NCBI GenBank assembly: GCA_963930655.1
Contig: OZ005604.1
Coordinates: forward strand, 5,032,001-5,096,000
Direction: 5' to 3'
DNA length: 64,000 nt
Origin: Myrica gale
Taxonomy: Eukaryota > Streptophyta > Magnoliopsida > Fagales > Myricaceae
Positions 33,801 to 45,735 of the stretch are shown in pieces. The position numbers and the translations under genes were made by a program. The stretch's first letter is position 1. The number at the start of each line of letters is the position of its first letter. Below the pieces are notes generated by a model. It was not told where the DNA came from. It ran no database searches and was given only the letters and a program-made list of their open reading frames with translations.

Positions 33801-36800
33801 AGTAATGAAATTCAAAATGCAGCATTATCAGACAACCATACCCTACTATCCCGCAATCCATGTGGGCTGCTTGCAATTTTTGGCCTAAATGCATTTGGAT
33901 TACGCTCTAATGTAGCTTCTACAGCTTCTCGCCTAGCAGCTTCATTCTCAACATTGTTATAACAATTTACGCAGTTGCACCCATCACAGTAGATTCCAGA
34001 TGCAAAACACTCACAATACCTGATCATGAGAACATTGACAAAACAAGCTTCACATCAGCATAATAGCTCTTATGAGAAATGTCAAGTTACATAAAAAAAT
34101 TTACCTAAACAAAGTTGCTGCAACGCAATTCAGAATGTTAACGTTTACAGAATGTTACTTTGAGGCAGAATACATGTAGGCGTAAAAGCATAGAAATCAA
34201 GCCTCCTATGCTAGGATGCTTCAACGAGCATACATGACGGACTCACTGGTTTCCTTACTCAATGTGCTAAATTAGCCACCACACTCACAAACGCATAAAT
34301 GCATAGCTAGAGGCATGCATAACTGTGAGCGTGTTTGATCCAAGTTGTTTTCCAATCACTCTGAAACAAGTACATTGCTGCCTGAAATAAGCATCTCAAA
34401 AGCTGATAAATTATACACACTAGAATAAATTGTCAAACAGAAAGAATAGCCAAAGAGGAAAGTTGACCAAGTCAATAGTTCAATGCAAGTCCATTATTAC
34501 AGGACCACAAGGGGATTTGCAGTTGGTTAAATCAAAGACAAAGCACACTTTTGCATGTTGAAGATCCTTGTATTTGGAGTTTCCTTATATAATACATGTA
34601 TTCCCCTGGACTACTTGGATGGCAACATTGATGGGTAGAAATTGAACCTACCAAAGCAGCAGATAAAGCTTGATTTGAGAATTACCAAAAAAAAATTGTA
34701 TGCATAAATCTACCAAACGGAATATGGGTTGAGATCTTGGAAACCCATTTCAACGCAGCCCAATATATGAATAATCATGGTACAACATAAATATTACTTA
34801 CTCATTGGCTTAATCCTGCACTAATGTAACTGTGGCTAGGGTGATGTTTAGCAAGCCAAAAATTTTAATTTTAAGAGATTGACTTTCATGGGGGTTTGTG
34901 AAAAGTTAGTGAAAAATATAAGGATGTTTTATTGTAGATTGATTTTTATTGGAATTTGTGAAAAAGTGTAAAGAGAGATGGTTTGATAGAAATTTTTTTA
35001 TGAAAAAATTTGGAGATGGATGATTTGATGAATTTTTTTTTATTTTATGAAAAGATGTTGGTGTGAAAATTTTGAGATTTTGTTGTTTGGATGTAAAAAA
35101 TTTTACTTTTTGAATTTTTTTCTTAAAGATGAAGATTTTCACATACCAAACATCAAAGTCTCGTTTGTTTTTCTACTAGGCTCAATCAATCGAAAGAAAG
35201 CCCATCTACACCTGTTGGCTTGGCTGCATTTGCCCTCAACCTACCCAAACTGACCAATTTGCACCATTATCTACAACATCTTCCTATTCACCCACGCATA
35301 ATGAAAACGCAAAAAGTACAAACCCAATAGACACAAACAACAACAAACACACAGGCAACAGTGAAGAATGGAAGATGGCACACCATTCTCAATTCTATGT
35401 ACTCAGAGAGCACCTAACTACTAGCTACAATCTGGACCTATACCTTGATGGGAGCTCCAAGATTGCGTGCATAACTTCCTAGATAAAACAAGAAGGACCG
35501 AATGACAAATTGCATTACTCTCCCTTTTTGGTCCATCAAGGATAACGCCAAACATTGCCAGCTCAAGCAACACAAATCAGACTTAAATGGTTATCATGTA
35601 GTGGGACCACATCTCCATATTAAGTTGGGGCTCGGGGGGGGGGGGATGAGTGTCTATTCAAGCACGGTGATTGAAAAGTACATTGAAATCTTTCTCATAT
35701 CAGCAGAGTATAAACATGTCATCTACTTACAACTTTAAGCATCGTGAATGTTTGCAATTGCACTGTTTTTGCTTCTTTGGAGTACCATCCTTTATATCAG
35801 AATTGGGTCTTGGCCTTGATTTTGGGGAGTCCGGTTTTCTGCAGAAAGAGAGTGTATGGTTATACCAAGACTTAGAGAGAAGTACCGCACTTCAGTATGA
35901 AGATATTCACATGTGCCATTCAGGTAAGGTATTCATGTGTTTGTGCACAACTAGTTTCATAAAATTCAATCTTTTTGCAAACATGTCTATACTAAAGTCA
36001 TAGAATTTTGAGATCACAACCTTAGTAACATCATTTCACCTACAACACATCACTCTTCAATAATATAAAAGCAAAGCAAAGCCAATTGGCATCCCTTCTT
36101 TTGAGTGGTAGCAGGGTAAAAGCACAGATAGATATGCTCAAGGAAGTTTGATGAAAGCACAAGGAACAAAAAATGGGGTAAACAAGCACAGACGCAATGA
36201 AGTTCAATTTAATAAATGTGGCATAGTAACTAACGCCATTATAAAAGATATCTTTAACATGGAGAATTTGACAGATATCAAGAGGGCTAAAGTTCTGCTT
36301 AAAACAAATAGCAACACATTGATAACTTATCGTACCAAGAAATTTGAAAGTAAACTGAAAAGAACTAAAAAAAGACTGTTATAAATTTGTGACATTACCA
36401 TGTGAAGAAGGAAGACAAAATAAGGAGTTTCTGGTCATCTCACCAGTTAGAACCTAAAGGGACTAAATTTAAGCGTCTCTACATGCAAGGAAAATTTTAG
36501 TGTATCAGGACTACATAGGCTACTGGAAAGAATTTAACTCTTGCACTCTTCCATAAATACAGGTAATAAATAACTGCAACGAAAAAAGAGAGCAACAAAA
36601 CGATTTTACCAAATGTGACTAAGAAGAGACTACAATAATTTCAATAGCTACGGTGCTAATCATGACTCTCATAATTTTCAGGAAGACGGCAAACTTCACA
36701 CACGGAAAGAAAATCTTTCAAACGATATTAAGTTGTAACAGTCCCACATTGGTTGGGGAATAAAAGTAATGCCTTAATATAAGCTTGGAGGCACCTCCAC

Positions 36801-37766
36801 TTGGTAAACCGGTTTTTCAAGGTGTGAATCTCCAAGCTTATGTGGGTCTATTACAAATGGTATCGGAGCCGGTTGTGGGCTCTTGTTCTACCCCGCCACC
36901 ACGCCTACGGAGTGGCCGGCCATGGATCCGATGGTACGGGCACAACCCTAGTCCGAGGAATAGAAGGCACGACTATGGATCCAGTGGAACGGGCATGACC
37001 CTAGTCCGGTGAATAGAAGCCTCATGGTGCTCGACCAACGTGGGCGTTGGTCTTAAATGGTGGTGGTATGTAACAGTCCCACATTGGTTAGGGAATAAAA
37101 GTAATGCCTTAATATAAGCTTGGAGGCACCTCCACTTGGTAAGCCGGTTTTCCAAGGTGTGAATCTCCAAGCTTATGTGGGTCTATTACATAAGTTTCGC
37201 AATAAACCACAAAGACGATAAGACAAACTTCTCTCTCAAAGTGCCAAAGCTTCCAAATCAAACAAAATCCCTTTCTCAACCAACCACAAGCACAGGCGCC
37301 CAAACTTCACTCTTCCAAAAGGCCGAATCTTTAAAACTTATCCAGCAACTTTCACAATGAACCAACAACCACAATTGCCAAACGAAAATCAAATTTTTAG
37401 AAAAACCAGATTTGCAGAAACTTACACGACCCTCACTGGCTGATGAGACGTCTGAGGAGGCGGCAGCGGAGCCACCACCGGGATCACCATCACCTGCGGC
37501 GGCGCCTGTGGCTGAGGCAGCGGCGCCACAGTCACAGTCGCCACCACCATCTGCTGCTGTGGTTGTGGTTGTGGCTGCGACTGCAATTGCGGCTGCGGGT
37601 GCTCCGGCAAGACCACACTCCCCGACCCGCCGCCACCACCGAAGGCAGTGAAATCCAGCTGCCTCGCCAGCTTCTTCGCCGACGGAGGCTCCAACGATGC
37701 GGAAGCCGCTGTACCGTCTGATTGAGCATTCTTCAGAGGAAAATCGCTTCCCTCACCGTCCCCCAT
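30815..37766 (-). CDS. CPP/TCX (CXC-domain) protein, TCX5/TCX6-like
   Basis: TCX proteins are LIN54-like DNA-binding subunits of plant DREAM-type complexes that repress cell-cycle genes. Eight minus-strand exons join in frame to 622 aa: 37426-37766, 35731-35838, 33842-34019, 32843-33202, 32381-32484, 32212-32306, 31630-32046 and 30815-31080. The start is the ATG at 37764-37766 ([12 protein letters not shown]). Residues 20-113 are Gly/Pro/Gln-rich, after a [11 protein letters not shown] motif. CXC1 begins near residue 140 ([26 protein letters not shown]). The linker has the conserved [13 protein letters not shown]2 begins near residue 225 ([26 protein letters not shown]). The C-terminal half has the TCX5/6-type [17 protein letters not shown] block. 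No lesion was seen. The intron after exon 7 has a GC donor. Intron 1 (1.6 kb) holds a TRIM. Confidence 0.93.
34839..35160. mobile_element. Tourist-like MITE in a TCX intron
   Basis: The left end GGGTGATGTTTAGCAAGC and the right end, inverted as GACTTTGATGTTTGGTATG, enclose AT-rich sequence with repeated GTGAAAAAGTG/GAGAGATGG words shared by the other MITEs here. The ends are approximate. Confidence 0.5.
36734..37190 (+). mobile_element. TRIM (terminal-repeat retrotransposon in miniature), complete
   Basis: Two 122-bp direct repeats, 36734-36855 and 37069-37190, start TGTAACAGTCCCACATTGG and end TATTACA. They differ by only a few bases. Two bases after the first LTR lies the primer-binding site TGGTATCGGAGCC (36858-36870), complementary to initiator methionine tRNA except for one base. 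A purine-rich TGGTGGTGGTA precedes the second LTR. The 5-bp duplication TAAGT is perfect (36729-36733 and 37191-37195). The 213-bp interior has no coding capacity. These features define a TRIM of the Katydid-like kind. It lies in intron 1 of the TCX-like gene. Confidence 0.95.
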
Positions 37767-39908
37767 CAAATTCAAAATTCAACGAGACAACGACTCTAAA
37801 ATTGTCCTTTTTTTTCCAAATAATGCAATCCACTGATTACTCCCGAATAATCACCCAAATCTCAAATTCACAGACGTTCAGATCCAAAACCATATCCTAA
37901 GCCACCGAAATATACTAAAATACAAGATTCTGCAGCTCAAAACTGAAGCCGAAGTTCAGCAAATAGACACCGAAATAGAGAGGGTTTGATTCATACATAG
38001 AAACGACTTCTTCAAATTTCAAAATTGAAAATAATTTAAAGAGACAGATAGACACACACAGATTTTGGCAGTGCAGGAGAAAGTAATGGAGGGGACGAAG
38101 GAGATGAAGAAGAGGAAGAAGAAGAATGGAGGAGTGAAGGACTTTTGTTCGTCTTTGCTCCCTCTCGCTACCAAGCTTTTGAAATTCAATTTCGTGAATA
38201 TTGGACGGTGCGATTAGCGCTGGTGGTCTAATCTGACGGTCTCTTATTCAAAAGGTGATCGAACGGTTAGAATTCATAGGAGTGTGAATAGTCGGAGGTT
38301 GACCGTCTGATTCTGGACGATTATGATTTTCCCCGAAAGTGGTGGTGCGAACGGAATTGTATAATAGAAAATCATCCAGTGCTCTTAGCTTCTATCAGAA
38401 TCTAGCCACGTGGCTGAGTTGAGTTATGCGACGCGTGGATTGATGTGAATGGAGAGACTATAAATCATAGGAGAGTGGAAAACGGGGGAATTATTTAAAG
38501 ATTCTGTTGTTACTTTTTCATCAATTTTAATATATTTTCGTCAATTTTAATAATTTTTTATAAATTCTAAAAACTTTTAACACATTTTTCATCAATCCTA
38601 ATTGACTTTATGATGCTTACAAAAAATACAAATATAAAAAACTGTTTTGAGATCTAAACCAAACATTCGATCATAAACTATGAGACAATTTTGAGAGTTT
38701 AAATTTTATGGGAGTTTGTAAAAAATTAATAAAAAAGTTTAAAAATATTCGATTGATAATTTATTTTTATTGAAATTTTTAAAAAATTAAGAAGAGATAA
38801 AATTTGATGAAATTTTTTAATGAAAAAGTAATGAAGTCCGTTAAAAATAAGAGATAAATATAAAATTGGTCCATGTACTATACACAAAAATTGATTTAGT
38901 CCCTGTGATATGAAAAATATCAATTTAATCCATGTGATTTCAGAAAGTGATAAAATCAGTCCCTGATGGAGGACTAATAACAAACGAAAATAGAATCACA
39001 TGGACTAAATCGATGTTTTTCATATCACAAGGACTAAAACAATTTTTACAGTGACTGATTTTACATTTATCCCTAAAAATAATGAGGGAAGATTTGTGTT
39101 ATTTTTTTAAAAAATATATTAAAATTGGTGTGAAAAAAGGTTAGAATTTGTGTAACAATTTTGAGATTTTGATTTAATTGAAAAAAAAAAGATTTGATTT
39201 TGATTTAATTGAAAAAAATGTATTTTTAAAACTTTTCTTAAAAAGAAAAAAAATTCCTAACCAGAGATTATCAAAATAAGAAAATTGACATCCAGGTACA
39301 GTTTTTTTTTTTGTAACTAGAACAATGCACCTATTCTCGGTACAATTAATATGGAAAGAATCAAGGGAAATCTATGACTAGTTTTAAATTAAGTTTGCCC
39401 AAAAACCTGAAACTAAGAGGATGCTGCAGCGGTTAATTGAGTTAATGCGAACTCTTTTCTTCGTTTTTTTTTGTCTTCCCAATCATCCTAATCGCACATC
39501 CCGAAAACGTTTGTACGAACATCGAAACTGCTCAATAACAACGACTCAACATTATTGTAGGAATGCCCACAATACAACTGCAGACACATTATAGTGGTCC
39601 ATGAAAATGACAGTAGAAACAGTCCCCACGATGGGAAATCGAACATCATATACCTCCAATAACTGAAGCCAACCAAGATTAGTACGGACAACACTTGGCA
39701 TTTTTCCGTTCATATCAGCAAAGCACTAATGATCGGGAAAATATAATTTTTTTTAACCAGCTCAATGGTTATACAATTTTACCAAGGACGTAAATAAAGC
39801 ACCAAGTTTTGTCCTGACCTGTGGATATCATTCCTGTCCTAAACAAAAACAAAACCCTGACTACTTTAACCAAAAATACACGTGCCAACTTTGCTCGCTG
39901 ACCCACTG
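37767..39908. other. Promoter side of the TCX-like gene and 3' side of the RanBP2 zinc-finger gene
   Basis: 37767-38130 is probably TCX leader and proximal promoter, with GAGGAAGAAGAAGAA-type purine runs near 38110. 38500-38850 is AT-rich MITE-like sequence. A MULE lies at 38851-39073. 39480-39908 is probably the 3' UTR of the zinc-finger gene. No other gene was seen. Confidence 0.45.
38851..39073. mobile_element. Mutator-like MITE (family B, 223 bp)
   Basis: The left end GAGATAAATATAAAATTGGTCC and the right end, inverted as GGGATAAATGTAAAATCAGTC, are flanked by a perfect 9-bp duplication TAAAAATAA at 38842-38850 and 39074-39082. The interior is a near-palindrome (TTTAGTCC...ATATGAAAAATATC against its mirror) and non-coding. 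Confidence 0.82.
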
Positions 39909-42900
39909 CTAATATGCATCTCCAATTCTGTCCCGTCCCACGGGACGCCGATCATCTCGTCCCCGATCCATGTACACATCCCGGCGATAGTCTTTTGGTG
40001 GTGGGCCACCTCGTATTGGAGAGTGGCTCCTCTCCCTTACATCACGAGCCCAGCGTCCACGATGAGAAGGAAAGGGTGGTTGCGGTGGAGGTGGAGAGAG
40101 CAGCCTTCTCTCAAATCCTTTCCTCTCATTGAAGAAGGCATCCCTTCCACGGTCCCTGTGACCCCAGTCCATTGGCATTGGTCGATCAAACTTGTTCCTT
40201 GCCCTGTAGTCATCTTCTGGACAGTCAGCCACCCGATCTCTCCGCATGTGATTATCAGAAAACCTGCCTTCTTGTCTGGGAGGTGGCAGACCACCAGCAC
40301 CAAACTCCCTGGGGCCATCCCTAGCCCAACCACGAGGGGACCTGTAGCCATTCATGCCCCTGCCAGGGGAACGTTCTATTGGAGGCCCAGGGAAGCGTCT
40401 TGGAGGAGCATGTGGAGGAGGTGGGCCAGGATAGCCACTCCGAGCACTTCCCCCATGTCCATAGCGAAACCTGTTGCAGCTGTTACAGTGCTCCCGCCTT
40501 GCAAAATTCAAGTTTCCACACCTGAGACAGGGTAGAAGATAAGCGAGATTCAACCAGAGTGTACGCAATTTAATACTCGAAGTAACAGATGAACAGAAAA
40601 AAGCTAGCTAAAACCAAAGGACAAAATGTTTGCACCTAATGCACAATGAAAACTAACAATAGAACAGCCAAAAAATCCCCAAGCTAAAATATAGTAGAGG
40701 GGCAAGATATGGACTTACGCGGGATCTGGGCAATACCAATCTCCTTCCCTTGGTTGCACACTTGGATTATTTCTACTCATACCTTCTCCTCTGAACGGCC
40801 CAGGACCAAACCCAGGCCCATCCAAAGCTCTACTAAATGGCCTGCCACCTCCCCTTCCACGACCATAAGGGGGTGAAAAGTCTCGATTTCTACTAGAATC
40901 CCTCCCACCACCAAATTCACGGTTGCGCGGCGGGCCACCTGAATGGTTCAAACTAGGACTGTAACGATGATCTGCCCCTCTATGGCGTACAGGAGAACCA
41001 GAACCTGCTCGAATTCTATATCCTGGAAAAAGAAAAGCCAGTGCAGTATAGATATAAGGAACCCCCAACCAGAGAAGGGGAAAAGGAGAGAGTAAAAGTA
41101 CACTTATGATAGCTGAAGGACTGTGGCCATGAAACTGCTAAATGCCCTATTCAACAAAGTTTGCAAGGACATTTACCATGCTCGAGGCATCTCCCTGCCA
41201 TCATTACCAGAATACAAAACTCATCGTGAAAGAGTAATAAGTTCACGTGATACCACCCTTGTCATTACTTCCCAAACAGTCCCCCTACCAGTGAATATAA
41301 CTAAAGCAATAACAAGTCAAAGAACGGTTTGCTGATACTCACCAGGTATGGTTACCACTCATAGCCTTTGAAAAGAAAACAATCCAGTATTACTATCCAC
41401 AAAAGCCACATCCATTACACCAGGAACCCTTACCTACTTGATACATAAAATTTCTTTAAAAACTAAACATCTGAAATCAACCCCAAAATGCATAGATATG
41501 GTGCAACCATGACTACAGCACCGTAAGAGAACTTCATCCATATCTACAGCCTGCAGATAGAGAAGGCGGATGCATGCCTAGAAAATACTAATCCACCGCT
41601 GAAGGGATATCTCCAGAAAACCTTGTTCGAAAACCTCACAGTTGAATCACACCACGAAAATGAGCTGTTCGAGCAGTAGAGCAAGCCCCCAGGAAACCTA
41701 CCATCAAAAGAGCACCCACCAAAGAGCAAGCATCCAGATACTCAATAACTAACTCACTACCAACATTGTATGCTTCTTTTTAATAATCACCATCTCAGCA
41801 TCCTGTCATCTGCCCCAATTTGAGTTAAAAGTGACATCCACTTCAAAGATTTCCACCAACCAGAGACAATAGTGCCCCAAATCAAGAAAAGGTGGCAAAG
41901 CCATAAAGACATGTCAAATCCCAGAATCTCCGGTATTGTCTGCCATTGACCACCCGTCTACAACTTCTTCTTTTTTTATAAGTGCCACCAGTCTACAACT
42001 TAAACAATAGAAGTATGAAAGGGAAGGGATCACTCAGAAAAAACACCGATCCAAGTTTTGAATACTTGTAGCCGTCTCTGTACCATCAGAAATGTGATCA
42101 TAAACCTACAGAAGTTCAGCAGACACTAAGGAGTAACACACTAATAGAAGGTCCCAAACTTCCCTGCAATATCCTCCACTGTAACAACTCCAAAAAATTT
42201 GATCTCTTAGTGGCTACTAACAAACAGTCTGACTCACACCTATTTCACCAAGCAAGGGGAAGAACTAAGAAAATGAAGACCCCGACTAAGAAACAGCATT
42301 CCTCATAAGAATAACCCAAGTCCAAATGTCACGCAAAAAAGCCGCTAGCATCTATTAGTAAGAAGGAAGTACAGAAATATACATTTCCACGTATGAAAGA
42401 AACCCAGACAACCCAACAACAACAAAGCTCAATATTCACCGGTAAAAATCAGCTTCCAAAACACAATGTCAGCTTCCCCCCCAGTGGTAGATTCAGTAAC
42501 ATTTTACCACACTGAACTTCTTGCAGTAGACAAGCCCTTCTACAGCTCTTTCTTGTATACTTCTGGTTGAACAACAATTAGAGACAACATCACTGTAATG
42601 CTCAATGAAGGTGCAGTTTTCAGATGCTTTTTCAAGTCATATGGTCACGGTGGATCCTCGCAAATTTTTCATGAAAAAGGTTTGGCATTCATGATTAGAA
42701 ATTATATATTTGAACCCAACCAATTGGCTTCATTCCCACGGATACCTGCTCCAATACTCATGACCACGACTCGCAACAAATGGAACTCAGACCCTTATTT
42801 TTGGTGGTGGTGCACCCCATAAATTCAAACATAATGACTATCTCCACCAACAGCATGTACCACAAACATATCTAGTTCTAATAGAAAAACACATTCCCCC

Positions 42901-44158
42901 AGACCCTGATCCAAGACAGCACTCACACCAACATGCCTTCCTCAAGGCCCAGGTGCTTGTAGGCAACATTCAGAGCTGTAATACATAATAGAGAAACTTA
43001 TTCACAGTTTGAAACTCCATAAGTGCTAGTAGATCCACATGCTTGACATGCAACATAAGGAATTGCGAACAGGTTTTAAAAAAACCATTAATTTGATGCG
43101 TAGACATACTCATCTGGCAATCCTTTGACCGGCAGAGCCCACCGGCAAAGATAGTCACCATATTGCAAAAAATGTCAACACGATAATTACCGTTTATTGG
43201 TAAACAGATCTTATTTCTATAACTTAATTAGGTGCAAAATGAGAGAGAATAAGAAAGATAGTTGGATATGGAGATCAAAGTAGTCATCTTCCACACAAAT
43301 TGTATAAGAAACACACAATGTTAAAGGAGTCCACTGTATACGGAAATCAATCACTGCGGCTGACCCTCATTTTGCATAGGAATGCATATAATTTCTGAGG
43401 CACCTAAGTCTATAATACTGTTCCTTGTACAAGAGTCACCACCTAAGCTATGTGCTCATTTACACATGCCGACCTGATCATTCCAACAGAATTTAATTGC
43501 TCCATTGGAACATTTGAAGCTACAAAATCTTCCTCCAAATGGGCATCATTGAACGTAAAACAGAGCAATTACAAGGCTATTACGAACAACAAGACCCTAA
43601 ATACCGCCAAATATTTCAAATACAGTAACAATTGTTCCCCATCTTTGGGTTCCTTTCGCATCAACCAATCAATTATCTATCTCAGGGTTAATAATACTCG
43701 TCACAAAAAGCAGATTGGAGAAGCAAATTCAAAACCCAATCCAACTCAAAAAAGCGTGCTTACTATTGATCTTGGTTGGCTTCTTCAAATAAAAAAAAAC
43801 AGTCAGACATATTCTCCTTATTTGAACTGTGAGATTCAATAAGAAAAGGACTCAAACCTAACAACTATAAAATCATATTCAACACCGAAAAGAGAAGAGT
43901 CAAACAGTAAAAAAACTTCAAAAATAAAAACGACAAGGTGAGAGAAAGAGACGAACTAGGCTCATCAATAAATCGATCGCGAGAATACGGAGGAGGCTCG
44001 CGGCGGACCTCTCCAGGCTCGTAATCGCTGACACGGCCTCCACCGCCACCGTCGGCGCCTCCAACGCCGCCTCCATCACTGACGGAGGGACGGACAACGA
44101 GGCTGCTGAGGAAAGGCTGGTGGTGCGGTGTCGTTTGGTCCTTGTCTCTCGAGGTCAT
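39909..44158 (-). CDS. RanBP2-type zinc-finger, Arg/Gly-rich RNA-binding protein (TAF15-like)
   Basis: Three exons (43957-44158, 40719-41022, 39909-40521) join to 372 aa. The start is the ATG at 44156-44158 (MTSRDKDQTTPHHQ). The frame is open further upstream but has no family similarity there. One RanBP2-type finger lies at about residues 162-185 with the motif DWYCPDPACGNLNFARR followed by HCNSCN. This type binds single-stranded RNA and is the kind found in TAF15/FUS-like proteins. The rest is low complexity: an RGG-like stretch before the finger (YGRGRGGGRPFSR), then Pro-rich and Arg/Asp-rich segments (PPPPHAPPRRFPGPP, DRGRDDRRPVGRDRIGDAY). Plant relatives are usually annotated as TAF2N/TAF15-like. 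The first intron is 2.9 kb with a weak GTTCGT donor. No lesion was seen. A role in RNA processing is inferred from the family. Confidence 0.88.
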
Positions 44159-44420
44159 TCTCTTCTCTTTCGTCTCAGTTGGGATGTCGAGCGTGAGCAA
44201 TGAGTACGAGTATGTGATCCTTGAGATTTCGATGACAAGGCAGGTGTATATAAACCCTAGAAGAACGGCAAGGGGGTATCTTGTTGGTAAAATTACGGGA
44301 AAGTTCAATTTCTTTTCCCATTTTACAGCTCCAAAATTTGAAAACTATCGTTAAAAATCGCCGCGAGAGAGTCTCGTTCTACTTCTACCTATGATACCCT
44401 CCCAATCTTCCTGAAATTTA

Positions 44421-44628
44421 GGGGCGTTTGTTTTCCAAAATTTTCACCCCTCAATATTTCCAAACAATCATAAAATAATCTCTCTCTCCTCATTAAATTA
44501 TATAATAATATTATACTATTCAATTAAATCTTCCCTCTCCTCACTTTTCCATAAAATACTATACTTTTTCACAAACCTCAATACCCAAAATTTCCAAAAC
44601 CCCAAAATTTCCACAAACAAACATCACC
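44421..44628. mobile_element. Tourist-like MITE upstream of the zinc-finger gene
   Basis: The left end GGGGCGTTTGTTTTCC and the right end, inverted as GGTGATGTTTGTTTGTGG, enclose ACAATCATAAAATAATCTC-type sequence shared with the other MITEs in the window. The 3-bp duplication is not exact (TTA and TAT). Confidence 0.5.
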
Positions 44629-45320
44629 TATTATCCGAAATATATTATATAATTTGAAAAGAAATAAATATATTAGCGAATTCCGATTATGATTATTTAT
44701 AATTTTTTTACCTAAATTATATAATGTAATTTAGAGAAAAATATACACAACATAAATCTTATTGTAGGGCTCATACTACCCGAAACTTTACATGACAACA
44801 TTAAATAGTATAAGGTTCACTTATTGTGTCTATATCTCTCTAACCATGTAATTCGGGCAAAAAATTGCAAAAGATCTTATTCGTACACTTTTTAATGTTA
44901 TCCATAAAAAGTTTTGTACGGCCGAAAATAAAATCTACCTATTATATTTATTTCTTAAATTGCATTATGATTTAAACAATATAATAAAAAAGATTTATCC
45001 CTTATCCTTCAAACTTCAATAAAACCTATTTATATTCATATGGTTAACTGTAACGAAGATCAGTGAAAAAAAAAAATATTTATATATTATGGTGACTATT
45101 TTGATAGGTCTAATGACTATTAATAACTCAAAATTTTACTTTCATCAAACACTCATTCACCAATTTCAATATCACGTGTTTTTTAACACCAACACAAAAA
45201 ATTTGACATCCAAAGCAATGTTAAATTTTACATCATTTTCATGACAGGGCATTAGATTTTAATATTAAAAATTTAGCCGGTAAGATTTAGGCTCTTTAAA
45301 AAAAATAGAAGAAGAAGCAA

Positions 45321-45735
45321 GGTGATGTTCGTATTGAAAAATTTTGTAGGATTTGAAGAGTTTTGTGAATTTTTAGGTGTTGTTAAAATTGTATTGATGT
45401 TTGTATAGAGATTGATGATGTGTAAAAAAATAATGATTATGTTTAAAGTTGTTTTTTTATTTATTTCGAATTTATTATATTTTATTAAAATTTGATTTTT
45501 TAAAGGTTAAAAAAAAAACAACAAAAGGCAACAAAATCGTTGAAGACAAACTGTTGTCATGCTACAGTACGCATGGCAGCAGCTTGTCGAAAGGGAACAA
45601 CTTAAAAAAAACATAGAAAAAGGCAAAAATGAAAGTCAGACGGTGGGCCACTTATGCCGGTAAGAATTTCATTTCTGCCAAACATAAGGCTGACTTTAAC
45701 ACGAATCCACCAAAATCTTTGAAAACGAACATCTC
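45321..45735. mobile_element. Harbinger/Tourist-like element
   Basis: The left end GGTGATGTTCGTATTGAAAA and the right end, inverted as AGAGATGTTCGTTTTCAAAG, are related to the pair bounding 11812-12395. The interior is AT-rich and non-coding. The limits are approximate. Confidence 0.5.

Noticed and set aside
36785..37303. Short ORFs in TCX intron 1
   Set aside because: They fall across the TRIM LTRs and interior and are repeated in both LTRs, with no coding similarity.
37412..37721. Plus-strand ORFs over the first TCX exon
   Set aside because: They are antisense shadows of a Gln/Pro-rich coding repeat (CAACAG-type codons).
39882..40535. 217-codon plus-strand ORF opposite the zinc-finger gene
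   Set aside because: It is the antisense of an Arg/Gly/Pro-rich exon. The minus strand has the RanBP2 finger and correct splice sites.
43865..44308. Longer N terminus for the zinc-finger protein starting at 44308
   Set aside because: The added residues are hydrophobic and unlike the family. The conserved proteins start at MTSR[DE]KDQ, which is the ATG at 44158.
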